Below are positions 1 to 7,581 of a stretch of DNA of 64,000 nt, in pieces. The stretch's first letter is position 1. Each line of letters begins with the position of its first letter. Source of the DNA: CALBZH01 sp964538515 (GTDB lineage: Bacteria; Desulfobacterota; Syntrophobacteria; Syntrophobacterales; Syntrophobacteraceae); NCBI GenBank assembly GCA_964538515.1, contig CAZIEW010000007.1, positions 1 to 64,000 of the forward strand, written 5' to 3'. The notes beneath the pieces are model-generated. The model made no database searches. It was not told where the DNA came from and worked only from the letters and a program-made list of their open reading frames with translations. Made by a program: the position numbers and the translations under genes.

Positions 1-248
1 CTCACAGTACGCTGATGGCGTGGCCCAACATTGGGCGTAACCGGCTCGCCGTCCTTATGCGCGACCGAGTTGACGCCCTGGTTCAAGTAAGCCGCTGCGC
101 GGCAGCTTGACTGCCGTGCGCTGATATAGTGCCCTCCGTCTGGTAGCCCTCAGCTAAGCTTCATCGCCTGCAGTCTTTGTGTGGTAACTCTCCTCTCTTC
201 GTAGCCGTTTGATCCCATTGACCATTTTAGAAGAAAAGGAGAGTTACG
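1..248. other. Unassigned left edge, upstream of IS91-type element
   Basis: No complete gene is visible. One frame is open from the window edge to a stop near 113 and could be the tail of a gene starting outside the window, but I recognise no family. The right part is the leader of the recombinase gene and contains an inverted repeat. Confidence 0.4.
184..247 (+). promoter_or_regulatory. Inverted repeat overlapping the recombinase ribosome binding site
   Basis: An 11-base arm at 184-194 (gtaactctcct) is exactly complementary to 237-247 (aggagagttac). The second arm contains the AGGAG ribosome binding site of the ATG at 249. If the stem forms in the mRNA it would hide the start site. Regulation is inferred; the repeat itself is seen directly. 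Confidence 0.5.
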
Positions 249-1138
249 ATGTCCCAGGATTACACTCAGCAATCCATGAGAGCCCTGCAGCTTGCGGGAA
301 TGAGTGAAAGGACACAGCAGGCCTACACCCGCTCAGTACGCCTGCTCGTGGACTTCTACGGAAAGGCCCCCGACCGGATCACGGAGCCCGAGCTTGAAGA
401 CTATTTCCTGCGTCGCAGGAACGTTGACAAGTGGTCCTCAGCCACTTTGCGCATTGCCGTGAGCGGCGTCAAGTTCTTCTTCGAGAAGGTCCTCCAGGGT
501 GAATGGCACATCTTCACCTAATCTCAGGTCCAAAAAGGAGCACCGGTTTCCTTCTATCCTCAGCCGGGAAGAAGTCTTCCGGATCCTGAAGCACATCAAG
601 ATGTTTCAGAACTTTGCCTGTCTTTCCATGATCTACGCCTGCGGGCTCAGGATCTCGGAGGCCCTGGGCCTCCAGGTGTCGGATATCGACGGCAACCGGA
701 TGATGGTGCATGTCCATCGGGGCAAAGGGGCGAAGGACCGGTATGTCCCTCTCCCCGAAGAGAGCTACCGGTTGCTGCGTTGCTACTGGACCACTCACAG
801 GAATCCCACTCTCCTTTTCCCGGCTCTCGGCAGAGGCCACAATGGGGGGCAAACCGCCAGAATCCCATGGCCATAAGCTCTGTCCAGGGGCCTTCAGAGC
901 GGCCCGAATCGCAGCCGGAATCATCAAGCGACAAGTCCCGGTGCATACGCTCCGCCACTGCTATGCGACCCACCTTCTCGAAGATGGAGTCAACCCCAGA
1001 ATTGTCCAAAGATACATGGGGCACAGCACCCTCGAAACCACCATGGTCTTTTTTCACCTGACCCAAGAGGGGACCGAGGACGCCTACCAGATCATCAACT
1101 CCACCATGAGAGGATTTCACTGTGACGATGCCCGGTGA
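249..1138 (+). pseudogene. Tyrosine recombinase/integrase, frameshifted
   Basis: The start at 249 follows a strong AAGGAG site. Frame 1 (249 to about 519) encodes the SAM-like N-terminal domain (AGMSERTQQAYTRSVR). After a shift near 519 a second frame carries the first part of the catalytic domain (YACGLRISEALGLQVSDID, RGKGAKDRYVPLP). After further shifts between about 830 and 890 the C-terminal catalytic part follows, with HTLRHCYATHLL and GHSTLETTMVFFH containing the HxxR and later His motifs. A tyrosine-bearing tail is not obvious. The integron-integrase-specific insertion is not seen, so this looks like the recombinase of IS91-type elements and not IntI. With at least two frameshifts it is unlikely to be active. 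Confidence 0.8.
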
Positions 1139-1510
1139 GATCTTCCGAACCTTCGGCCCGGAATACATCGAGCGCTTCGGGGATGACATCCCGATCGCGC
1201 ATCGAAAAGTCATTCATGCGATCACGGCATGCCGGACCCGGGAGGCCGGCACGGCAACCCATGCATGTGAACAGTGTGGGCGGCCGCACGTCCTCTATTG
1301 TTCCTGCGGCAACCGTCACTGCCCCACGTGCCAGGGCGAAAAGAGCCGACAATGGCTCGAAACCCAGATCAAACGCAACTCCCGGGCCATCACTTCATGG
1401 TGACCTTCACCGTTCCCGAGTCCCTGCGGCGGTTCATCCGAAGCCATCAAAGAGCGGCTCACTCAGCCCTTTTCAAGGCTTCGTCCGAGGCCATGCAAAA
1501 GCTGGCCGTC
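1122..1510 (+). pseudogene. IS91-family transposase, 5' fragment with frameshift
   Basis: The frame from 1122 gives the zinc-binding N-terminal domain of IS91 transposases, with CEQC, CSCGNRHCPTC and a following QG motif. Near 1380 the frame shifts, and the next frame continues the family sequence (LPGHHFMVTFTVPESLR). The match ends at about 1505-1515; the catalytic HUH and tyrosine region is missing. Start codons overlap the end of the recombinase gene, so the two were probably co-translated in the intact element. It cannot encode a functional transposase. Confidence 0.75.
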
Positions 1511-1858
1511 AATGCGGTAGATGCCCATGGCCATCAGGAACAGTTCGCAGACGGCGTAGAGGCAAGCGCCCACCAACAGCCCAATACCGAGCTCGCGGCC
1601 CATGCCCGGCGTGCTGAGCTCGGGGACGGCCCATCTCTCGACGAAGTGTGCATGAGCGCTGTATACGGCGAAGCCTGCGATGGCCACCGCGATGATGTGC
1701 AGTGCGGCCTTGACTGGCTCGGCACCGTAGCTGCCCATCAGGTCGCCGTTGAGGCCCATCATCACCAACAGGATGAACCCGAGCAACAGGATGCGAGCGG
1801 GAGGCGAAGCAATGATGCGGCGCGCGAAACCAGATTCCAGATTTGATGGCGTTGTCAT
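1463..1858 (-). pseudogene. CPBP-family intramembrane protease, N-terminal fragment
   Basis: The ATG at 1858 follows a GAGGA ribosome binding site. About 115 residues resemble the N-terminal membrane part of CPBP (CAAX-type) glutamic proteases: RRIIASPPARILLLG, then hydrophobic segments and PGMGRELGIGLLVGACLY. After IYRIDG the sequence becomes antisense of the IS91-type transposase and soon stops. The catalytic motifs of the family would lie in the lost part, so the gene was cut by the mobile element. It starts 35 bases after the TraB-like gene and was probably in its operon. Confidence 0.65.
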
Positions 1859-1892
1859 CGTTTTGTCCTCAGGTTGGTGGCAATTTCAGGGG

Positions 1893-3044
1893 TCAGTTCC
1901 CGAGGCCGCGCAGCTTCCCCTCGATGTGTTCGGGGGCCTCGATGGTGCGCAACCACTTCACCGAACCCACCGCCCATTTCGGGTCTAACTTGCGCAACTC
2001 CGCCACCAGGCCGGGCAGGTGCGCCGCCCCGTAGGTGATGAAGATCTTGTCGTCGTTCGACTGCATGATCCGCTGCGCGAGGGCGCGGTTGCGGAACTCC
2101 AGCATCACCGGCTCCATATGTCCGGGCGGACTGTCTTCAGCCGGTTGGTTGAGGGAGAACAGCCCCCGGCACGCAACGCCGCCGAGTGTCTTCTGTGACT
2201 CACTCCCCTTCTTCAACCATTCGACCGCCTTCAGCATGAGCGCGTTGTCGTCCGTCGAGGGCTTCGGCTTGAAGTCGTTCGCATGCGCCTTCGCGAAGGC
2301 CGCATCCTCCCGCATCAGGCGTGCGTACTCCGCCTTGAGCTCCAGGGCATCGACGTCGGCAACGAGGTGGCGCTTCGGATGTTCGGCCTTGTCGGCTTCG
2401 AGCAGGCCGAAGTAATCGAGCTGGAACTTAATCCCGCAGATCTCGCCGATCGACTTGTAGGTTCCGCTCAGGTCGCTCCCGCCCACGAGCTCGTGCGACA
2501 GCTTCTCGAAGAAGGCCTTCGATTCCGGCGTAGGGGTCTGCACCCCTTCGTACCAGCTGACGTAGCCCTCCGACAAGGCCTTCTCGACGTCGTAGATGAC
2601 GGCCTGGTAGAAGTGCTCGGAGCCGATGTGCTGCATGCCCTGGAAAACCACGCGCTTCGAGCCGTTCGTCAGTGCCACCTGCGGAACCGTGGCCGGCCGG
2701 GTATCGGCGACGACCATCAGGTAATAGAACGGCACCGCGACCAGGACCCCGAGGATCAGTGTCCAGCCAAGCAGGTTGCGCAGCCAGACCGAAGCGAACG
2801 GTCGCCTCGTAGCGGTGGGGGAGAGTCGTCGGAGCAGCCACGCGCTCGCGACGGCCAGTAGCGCCGCGCCCAGCACGAGCAGGGCGAGCAGACCATAGCC
2901 CCAACCGAGGAGGATGGGTACTCCAAGCACGAACGCGACAAGCAGCACAAACCAGGCGATCGCCTGCAGGCGGATGCGCCAGAGGGGTGGGGGCGAAGCA
3001 GCGGATGTAGCGAGCGATGGTTGCGTGTTCGACGATGTTTTCAT
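1893..3044 (-). CDS. TraB/GumN-like membrane protein
   Basis: A protein of 383 residues from ATG 3044. An upstream in-frame ATG at 3125 lies just after the attC site and would add 27 residues; neither start has a clear ribosome binding site. The N-terminal third has about three hydrophobic segments. The rest carries TraB/GumN-type motifs: VVFQGMQHIGSEHFY after the last membrane segment, and ITYGAAHLPGLVAELR near the C-terminus. Proteins of this superfamily are putative metal-dependent proteases or related to Tiki/EreA folds; the substrate is unknown. It is probably the first gene of a cassette, followed by the CPBP fragment. Confidence 0.65.
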   Translation of the reverse strand: MKTSSNTQPSLATSAASPPPLWRIRLQAIAWFVLLVAFVLGVPILLGWGYGLLALLVLGAALLAVASAWLLRRLSPTATRRPFASVWLRNLLGWTLILGVLVAVPFYYLMVVADTRPATVPQVALTNGSKRVVFQGMQHIGSEHFYQAVIYDVEKALSEGYVSWYEGVQTPTPESKAFFEKLSHELVGGSDLSGTYKSIGEICGIKFQLDYFGLLEADKAEHPKRHLVADVDALELKAEYARLMREDAAFAKAHANDFKPKPSTDDNALMLKAVEWLKKGSESQKTLGGVACRGLFSLNQPAEDSPPGHMEPVMLEFRNRALAQRIMQSNDDKIFITYGAAHLPGLVAELRKLDPKWAVGSVKWLRTIEAPEHIEGKLRGLGN

Positions 3045-3132
3045 GCTTGCGGTCTCTGTTGGTGATGGGCCGCAGAGCTCGTGAGTTATGCGCCGCGTTT
3101 GTTGAATTGAATATTTGCCGATCAACGATGCT

Positions 3133-3204
3133 GCCTAACGCTCAAGCTCACCGGCGGGGGTGAAGCGAAGCGGAATCCCCGTCAGGTGGAGCGCCTTGTT
3201 GGGC
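3133..3204 (-). other. Integron attC recombination site (putative)
   Basis: On the plus strand the 72 bases begin with gcctaac and end with gttgggc. These fit the attC outer core consensus RYYYAAC ... GTTRRRY and are imperfect inverse complements. Inner arms (gctcacc and ggtggagc) pair with a bulge, as in attC extrahelical bases, and a central gaagcgaagcgg stretch resembles common attC loops. The minus-strand gene ending at 3148 stops inside the site, the usual gene-attC arrangement of a cassette. A covariance-model search for attC would confirm it. Confidence 0.75.
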
Positions 3205-3573
3205 GTCTGACTCAACCCATCTCCTGTTGCTTAAGAATCCAAACGGGCTGAGGGCGGGTAGAAGCCAAAGTAAATTCCACCAGTTGAGGCCGAGCGCCTC
3301 GATGCCACCGAATGACCAGGCTGCCCAGGCAACGGCAATGAAAAATAAGCCATACGGTGCAAGCATGAGTTTCCAATACGGTGTTGACGGATGCCGCCAT
3401 GGCGCATAGTACAGCACTGCGGCAACGGCAACCGCGGTCAAAGCTATCCCCATGGCGCCTTGCCTAAATTCTTGCCGGTAAAAAAATAGGCCTGCCAGGA
3501 TAAGGATCCAAATGAAGCCCCCTGCCCAACCGCCAATCCATCCCGCCTTTTCACCAGTTCTATTTCTCTTCAT
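3148..3573 (-). CDS. Small cassette-encoded membrane protein
   Basis: A protein of 141 residues. The ATG at 3573 (MKRNRTG) follows a perfect GGAGG six bases upstream, which decides it against the ATG at 3585. Four hydrophobic segments fill roughly residues 15-110, with a GGWAGGFIWILILAGLFF start. The tail (SDAQQGAPPDGDSAS) is translated from the attC site, a common feature of cassette genes. No function can be assigned. It may be a bacterial membrane protein of the kind often found once in integron arrays. Confidence 0.65.
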   Translation of the reverse strand: MKRNRTGEKAGWIGGWAGGFIWILILAGLFFYRQEFRQGAMGIALTAVAVAAVLYYAPWRHPSTPYWKLMLAPYGLFFIAVAWAAWSFGGIEALGLNWWNLLWLLPALSPFGFLSNRRWVESDAQQGAPPDGDSASLHPRR

Positions 3574-3637
3574 AAGCGCCTCCACATGACATTACAGCCT
3601 GCAGTCACCGACTCGCCATTGCGTATTCGGCAAACCT

Positions 3638-4585
3638 TCAATAACCTCCTTGCAGGCGAACGGAAAACTGTATCCATTCCATCACCGGGCAACCGTCCGC
3701 AGTCGGCTGAAGCTTGAACTCCCGAATGGTCAGCGCTCCCCGACCAAAGCGCCGAATCTCTTCTATTTCTTGAGCCTCTACCGCACGGTTCAATTTAGAC
3801 GCGTCAATTCTTTTTCCCACCTCGGGAGAAAAGATGAACTCTCTTGGGTTGGCAGGACCGGCATCAGCAAGACACTCACGAGTCGCGCACGCAGAAGGAT
3901 TTTCGGACAGATGCCAGCCTTCGATGTACCTTGGGTTGGGGACAAAGTGAAAAGGCGGGGTAAGACGTGCCAGGTTTTCATCTCGTCCATGTTCTTTGAT
4001 GACTATCTCCCAACCGTCCACCTGGGGGTCGAGGATAAATACAAACATCTCGCCGAATGGGCGCTGAAATCGTTTGCCCTGTGATACTCTCCCTTTGAAT
4101 GTTGCATGGAAGCGCGGATATCGAATTTTACATTTTAATTCATCCAGGGACATCTGTTTGAGCTGAGATTGCGTTCCATCAATGCTGCCGATAACTTTTC
4201 CTTTTTCCACCCGAAGCCAATACTCTCCGCAATGAGAAAGGGCCAAACCATCACCGGGCTTTGAACCTGATCCATTAAGCGCCAGAATCCATTCACTGTC
4301 GGGCGGAAAACCTTCCAGTGTGGGGCGGCATTGCATCCCATCGCCCATCTGAACAACCATTCCGGAATCAAGCAATGCTCCCTTTAACGTTTCCAAAACG
4401 AGAACACTCATGATCGGCGATTGTCCGGGATGATGGCGAATAATCCTGCCATGAATGATCAACGGTGCATCCTTTGCCACAACGAGAAAAGGGCCTCTCC
4501 ATGCGCAGGAACAGGCATCAGAGGAAAGGGGAAACATCAAAAAGCATAAGCCGATCAAAGTGAAAACGAATGTGTGCTTTTCCAT
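3638..4585 (-). CDS. Secreted protein with N-terminal Cys-x-Cys (NTR/TIMP-like start)
   Basis: A protein of 315 residues with a signal peptide (hydrophobic residues 5-22, ending SSDA) followed at once by CSC. A mature N-terminus with CxC and a beta-rich start (LIIHGRIIRHH) resembles bacterial proteins with a TIMP/netrin-like module, but the match is weak and the second half (residues 150-315) is not recognised. Additional cysteines at CRP, HCGEYW and CATREC could form disulfides in the periplasm. The ATG lies one base after the stop of the upstream gene (TGA-C-ATG), so translation is coupled. The base composition is more AT-rich than the core genes to the right, in line with acquired DNA. Confidence 0.6.
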   Translation of the reverse strand: MEKHTFVFTLIGLCFLMFPLSSDACSCAWRGPFLVVAKDAPLIIHGRIIRHHPGQSPIMSVLVLETLKGALLDSGMVVQMGDGMQCRPTLEGFPPDSEWILALNGSGSKPGDGLALSHCGEYWLRVEKGKVIGSIDGTQSQLKQMSLDELKCKIRYPRFHATFKGRVSQGKRFQRPFGEMFVFILDPQVDGWEIVIKEHGRDENLARLTPPFHFVPNPRYIEGWHLSENPSACATRECLADAGPANPREFIFSPEVGKRIDASKLNRAVEAQEIEEIRRFGRGALTIREFKLQPTADGCPVMEWIQFSVRLQGGY

Positions 4586-4586
4586 G

Positions 4587-5252
4587 TCAGGGCATTCCTT
4601 GACCTTTCAGATAGACAAAGGGCTGTGCATCTAAATCGTCAGCGATGCAAGAAATGAGAGGATTGGATGATGATTTGGCCAAGTTCAGCGCCTCTCGATA
4701 ACGTCTTGCCAGGATTGGCCACAGATTCTTCTCATGCATAGCCCGTGCGGCCTCATAGCCCGCTCTGAGCCGGTGGGCTTTTAAAAGGTGGAGAAAAGGG
4801 GCGATGGGGGTACTGGGCCGTTCTCTCAACCAATTGTCAATAAAATCCGCCTCACTTACGGGCCCCTCACTCATGCCCTCCCACTCAGACCTAAGGGGCA
4901 TTACATTGGCAAAGGCTTCCGCCTCGGAGCGCACCTGCCGCCCGAGGATAGTGACCGTTTGTTCCGTCATAACCATCCTCCTTACAAGTATCACCCGTTC
5001 CAGAATAGAAGGGGTTTCGAAATTCCAAAGAAAGGAGTCAGGCGCAATGGATGCAAGATAATTTTGGAGGCAGAGCCGACGCTCCTTTGGATAGTGCGAA
5101 GGGTCTAATTCCTTTGCTGGCCGCAGACCTATGAAAATGATCTCTGAAAGCGAGGGAGTCTTTGGTGGTTTCGTTTCCTCGCCGCGGCACCACCCGCTGC
5201 TCAAAATGATCGCACAAACTGCAACGCATAGATAACGCAACACAGAGCACAT
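4587..5252 (-). CDS. Secreted protein of unknown function
   Basis: A protein of 221 residues from ATG 5252 (MCSVLRYLCVAVCAIIL). The frame is open further upstream to 5432, but that stretch crosses the attC site and has no signal peptide. A hydrophobic segment at residues 4-20 followed by SGWCRGEE looks like a signal peptide, possibly a lipobox-like end. The remainder is soluble with helical segments (LKAHRLRAGYEAARAMHEKN) and no motif I recognise. It directly precedes the CxC secreted protein with one base between them, so the two probably work together or share a cassette. Confidence 0.55.
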   Translation of the reverse strand: MCSVLRYLCVAVCAIILSSGWCRGEETKPPKTPSLSEIIFIGLRPAKELDPSHYPKERRLCLQNYLASIAPDSFLWNFETPSILERVILVRRMVMTEQTVTILGRQVRSEAEAFANVMPLRSEWEGMSEGPVSEADFIDNWLRERPSTPIAPFLHLLKAHRLRAGYEAARAMHEKNLWPILARRYREALNLAKSSSNPLISCIADDLDAQPFVYLKGQGMP

Positions 5253-5303
5253 TGCCTTCCCCGTCCAACACCCACTATCCTCATTTCTATGTCGCCCTAC
5301 GCT

Positions 5304-5359
5304 CCGCATAACCGGCTGGCAATAGAGCGCAGCGGAATTGCCAGTCCGAGTTGATGCGG
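5304..5359 (-). other. Second attC-like site (putative)
   Basis: On the plus strand ccgcataac, cggctggcaat, a short loop, attgccagtccg and gttgatgcgg form a nearly perfect inverted repeat of about 20 paired bases with isolated unpaired T, A and G. This is the pattern of attC extrahelical bases. The outer cores fit the attC consensus less well than the site at 3133. The loop shares gcgnagcggaat with that site. It lies between the 3' end of the CPCC gene and the start of the next minus-strand operon. Confidence 0.55.
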
Positions 5360-5413
5360 TTGCTGGGGGGCTTTGAAGGCTTGCGGCTATGGGAGAATTT
5401 ACGGTCCGCGACA

Positions 5414-5767
5414 TCACGGCATACGGTTCCAATAAGCGTCCGCCATGTCCCAGATCCCAGCATTGAGTTCCCTCTCTTCTGCAATTTCTTCTCTTCCCTC
5501 TTGCTCAAACTGCTGAATCTCCCTCTGAGAAAGCGGGCGCCATTGGGGGTCTCGTCTATATCCCTTGGCAGTCTGGATGTGTAGCGGCCAGTTCATGAGT
5601 GATTGCTGTTGCCACTCGGCAAGTGAGGCACCTTCTTCGTTAGGCTTGCAGCATGGATTCGCCAACAGGACCTCATCGTCTTCCCAGCGGCAAATGGGAC
5701 AAACATCAAAACTCCCTGGGTACGGCCCTGGAAACACCAAGAACCCGCAACTTGGACAGGGGATCAT
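5414..5767 (-). CDS. CPCC-family cysteine-rich protein
   Basis: A protein of 117 residues. The ATG at 5767 (MIPCPSCGFLVF) is preferred over a TTG at 5779; GGGGGT lies upstream. The first 35 residues carry two paired cysteine knuckles, CPSC and CPIC, with the typical GSFDVCPICRWEDDE, matching the CPCC family of small putative metal-binding proteins of unknown role. A further NPCCKPNEEGASL matches the usual N-x-x-S-L stretch of this family. Such genes are common in cassette arrays and defence-rich regions. It lies upstream of the second attC-like site on the same strand. Confidence 0.75.
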   Translation of the reverse strand: MIPCPSCGFLVFPGPYPGSFDVCPICRWEDDEVLLANPCCKPNEEGASLAEWQQQSLMNWPLHIQTAKGYRRDPQWRPLSQREIQQFEQEGREEIAEERELNAGIWDMADAYWNRMP

Positions 5768-6168
5768 GTGTACCCCCAACCAGTGATTTTATGGTTTCTG
5801 TAAAATTCCTGGACCCGGGGTGAGACTTTGAAAGACAACGGGGCGGCGATGATCTATATCGGCGAAGATCCGACGTGCGGGTGGGTGACGAGTGTTGGCT
5901 ACCCCAACGTCCTGAATTGGCAATGTAAATTAGGGTCAAGGTTCTTGCAACGATATTCCGATGTTTGGGGGTGCGTCCTTCTGCAAAACATCCCGACTGG
6001 AAGGTTTACACGAAGTTGGAGAGCTTGCCATGAACCCATCCCACCCCCGGTGCGGGCGAGGCTCATTACTCATCTCGGACAGAAGTCAATTCCGAGCAGC
6101 GTTCATTTCCATTACATCACGTGGCTGCGCTACTGCCTGGACTCTTGCGAAAAGGACCCGGTTGCAGC
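5768..6168. other. Non-coding junction between accessory DNA and the core region
   Basis: About 400 bases without a convincing gene. No attC, attI-like site, terminator or repeat was recognised. The 3' end of the dihydrolipoyl dehydrogenase gene at 6169 marks the start of the conserved region, so the edge of the accessory segment probably lies here. Confidence 0.4.
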
Positions 6169-7581
6169 TCACGGCGAGGCCAGGGTCTCGGTGACTACCT
6201 CGGCAAGGGTCGGATGGGCATGGATGGCTTGAGCGAGGTCCTTGACCGTGCAGCCCAGCTTGACGGCGAGGGCGCCTTCGGCGATCAGTTCGGCGGCGTG
6301 GGGGCCCACCATATGGACGCCGAGGATTTTGCCGGTTCCGGCGTCGGAGACGATTTTGGCCATGCCGGCGATGTCATCCAGGATATGGGATTTCCCCACG
6401 TTGCGAAAGAGGGCCCTGTGGCATTGAACCTCGCAGTCGGCCCGCTGTTTGGCCTGGGCTTCGGTGAGTCCCACGCCGCTCAGCTCCGGCATGGTGAAGA
6501 CGGCGGACGGGACCGCGCCGTAGTCCATGACCCGGGGGGTCCCCAGGGCGTTATCAACGGCGACGACCCCCTCGGCGGATGCGACGTGGGCGAGCATGAT
6601 CCTCGAGGGCCCAAGGACATCCCCAATGGCATAGACACCGGGAGCCGTCGTTTCCATGGAATCGTTCACCACGATCCAGCCATCCCCATCTCTCCGGATT
6701 CCCCGCTCCTCCAGTCCCATGCCGCCGCAGGCTGGGTTCCGCCCGACACAGACCAGAACCTTGTCCACTTCCTCGACGATGGGGCCCGTTTCTTTCTCCC
6801 GCACCCCTGCCGTTTGGATCGGGCTCCCGATGGTCACGCGGAGCTTTTCGCCCCGTTTCTCGACGCCCTCGACCGTTCGATTCGCATGGAGCGCGATCTT
6901 GAGTTTTTTCATTTCCAGAGAGATGACCTTCGCGCACTCCTCGTCCACCCACGGAACCGGCAGCGCCCGCGGCAGTGCTTCGACCACCACGACGCGTGAG
7001 CCCATCCCCTGGAACAGGAACGCGAATTCACACCCAATCATCCCCCCACCCACGATCAGGATCGACTTCGGGATCTCATCGATTTCAAGAGCGTCGCTGG
7101 TTGAAAGGACCCGCTTGCCGTCGAACGGCAAAGCGGGCAGCTCGCGTGGCTCAGCGCCCGTGGCCAGGATCAGCTTATCCCAATCCACCGTGGCGATCTG
7201 ACCGTCGGCTTGCCGCACCAGGACGCGCTCTCCTTCGAGCGAGGCATGACCCGCGAGAACGCGAGCGCCGGTTTGCTTCAAGAAGCCGAGCATGCCGCTC
7301 ACCTGTCCCTGGACGACCCCTTGCTTTCGGGCCATCAGGCGCTGAAGGTCGATGCGGACGGGCCCGTCGATTGCGACACCGAGGTCCGGTGCCTTTCGAG
7401 CCTGCTTCAGCAGGTGGACGGCATGGATCATGGTCTTGGTCGGGATGCAGCCGCGATTCAGACAGACTCCTCCCACGGTGTCGCGCTCGATCAGGGTGAC
7501 GTCTGCCCCGAGACGAGCCCCCCGGAGCGCGGCGGCATAGCCCCCCGGTCCTCCTCCGATAATGGCGATTCTTGGCTTCAT
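6169..7581 (-). CDS. lpdA: Dihydrolipoyl dehydrogenase (E3)
   Basis: A 470-residue flavoprotein that reoxidises dihydrolipoyl groups with NAD. The N-terminal FAD-binding IIGGGPGGYAAALRGA is followed by the redox disulfide GGVCLNRGCIPTK (Cys40 and Cys45). A second dinucleotide fold (ILIVGGGMIGCEFA), ATGA, and a C-terminal His-Glu pair (HAHPTLAEVVTE) are all intact. Length is normal for the family. The ATG overlaps the stop of the upstream fusion gene (ATGA), so the two are translationally coupled. This implies it serves the lipoyl domain of that fusion. The reading frame is open much further upstream, but that part is antisense to the fusion gene. Confidence 0.93.
   Translation of the reverse strand: MKPRIAIIGGGPGGYAAALRGARLGADVTLIERDTVGGVCLNRGCIPTKTMIHAVHLLKQARKAPDLGVAIDGPVRIDLQRLMARKQGVVQGQVSGMLGFLKQTGARVLAGHASLEGERVLVRQADGQIATVDWDKLILATGAEPRELPALPFDGKRVLSTSDALEIDEIPKSILIVGGGMIGCEFAFLFQGMGSRVVVVEALPRALPVPWVDEECAKVISLEMKKLKIALHANRTVEGVEKRGEKLRVTIGSPIQTAGVREKETGPIVEEVDKVLVCVGRNPACGGMGLEERGIRRDGDGWIVVNDSMETTAPGVYAIGDVLGPSRIMLAHVASAEGVVAVDNALGTPRVMDYGAVPSAVFTMPELSGVGLTEAQAKQRADCEVQCHRALFRNVGKSHILDDIAGMAKIVSDAGTGKILGVHMVGPHAAELIAEGALAVKLGCTVKDLAQAIHAHPTLAEVVTETLASP

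Larger units (their letters stand above)
249..1510 (+). mobile_element. Truncated IS91-type element with accessory tyrosine recombinase
   Basis: The element carries a tyrosine recombinase reading frame followed directly by the N-terminal part of an IS91-family transposase. Some IS91 relatives have this gene pair. Both genes are broken by frameshifts, and the transposase stops matching its family near 1505-1515, where sequence of a minus-strand CPBP gene begins. The left limit is not defined because IS91-type elements lack terminal inverted repeats. The element appears dead and right-truncated. Confidence 0.7.

Noticed and set aside
249..1138. Recombinase as an integron integrase (IntI), given the nearby attC sites
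   Set aside because: The IntI-specific insertion between the catalytic patches is not seen, and the gene is directly followed by an IS91 transposase, so it belongs to that element.
6121..6999. Plus-strand open frame of about 290 codons
   Set aside because: It is antisense to the dihydrolipoyl dehydrogenase, with no ribosome binding site or family match. High GC makes long shadow frames common here.
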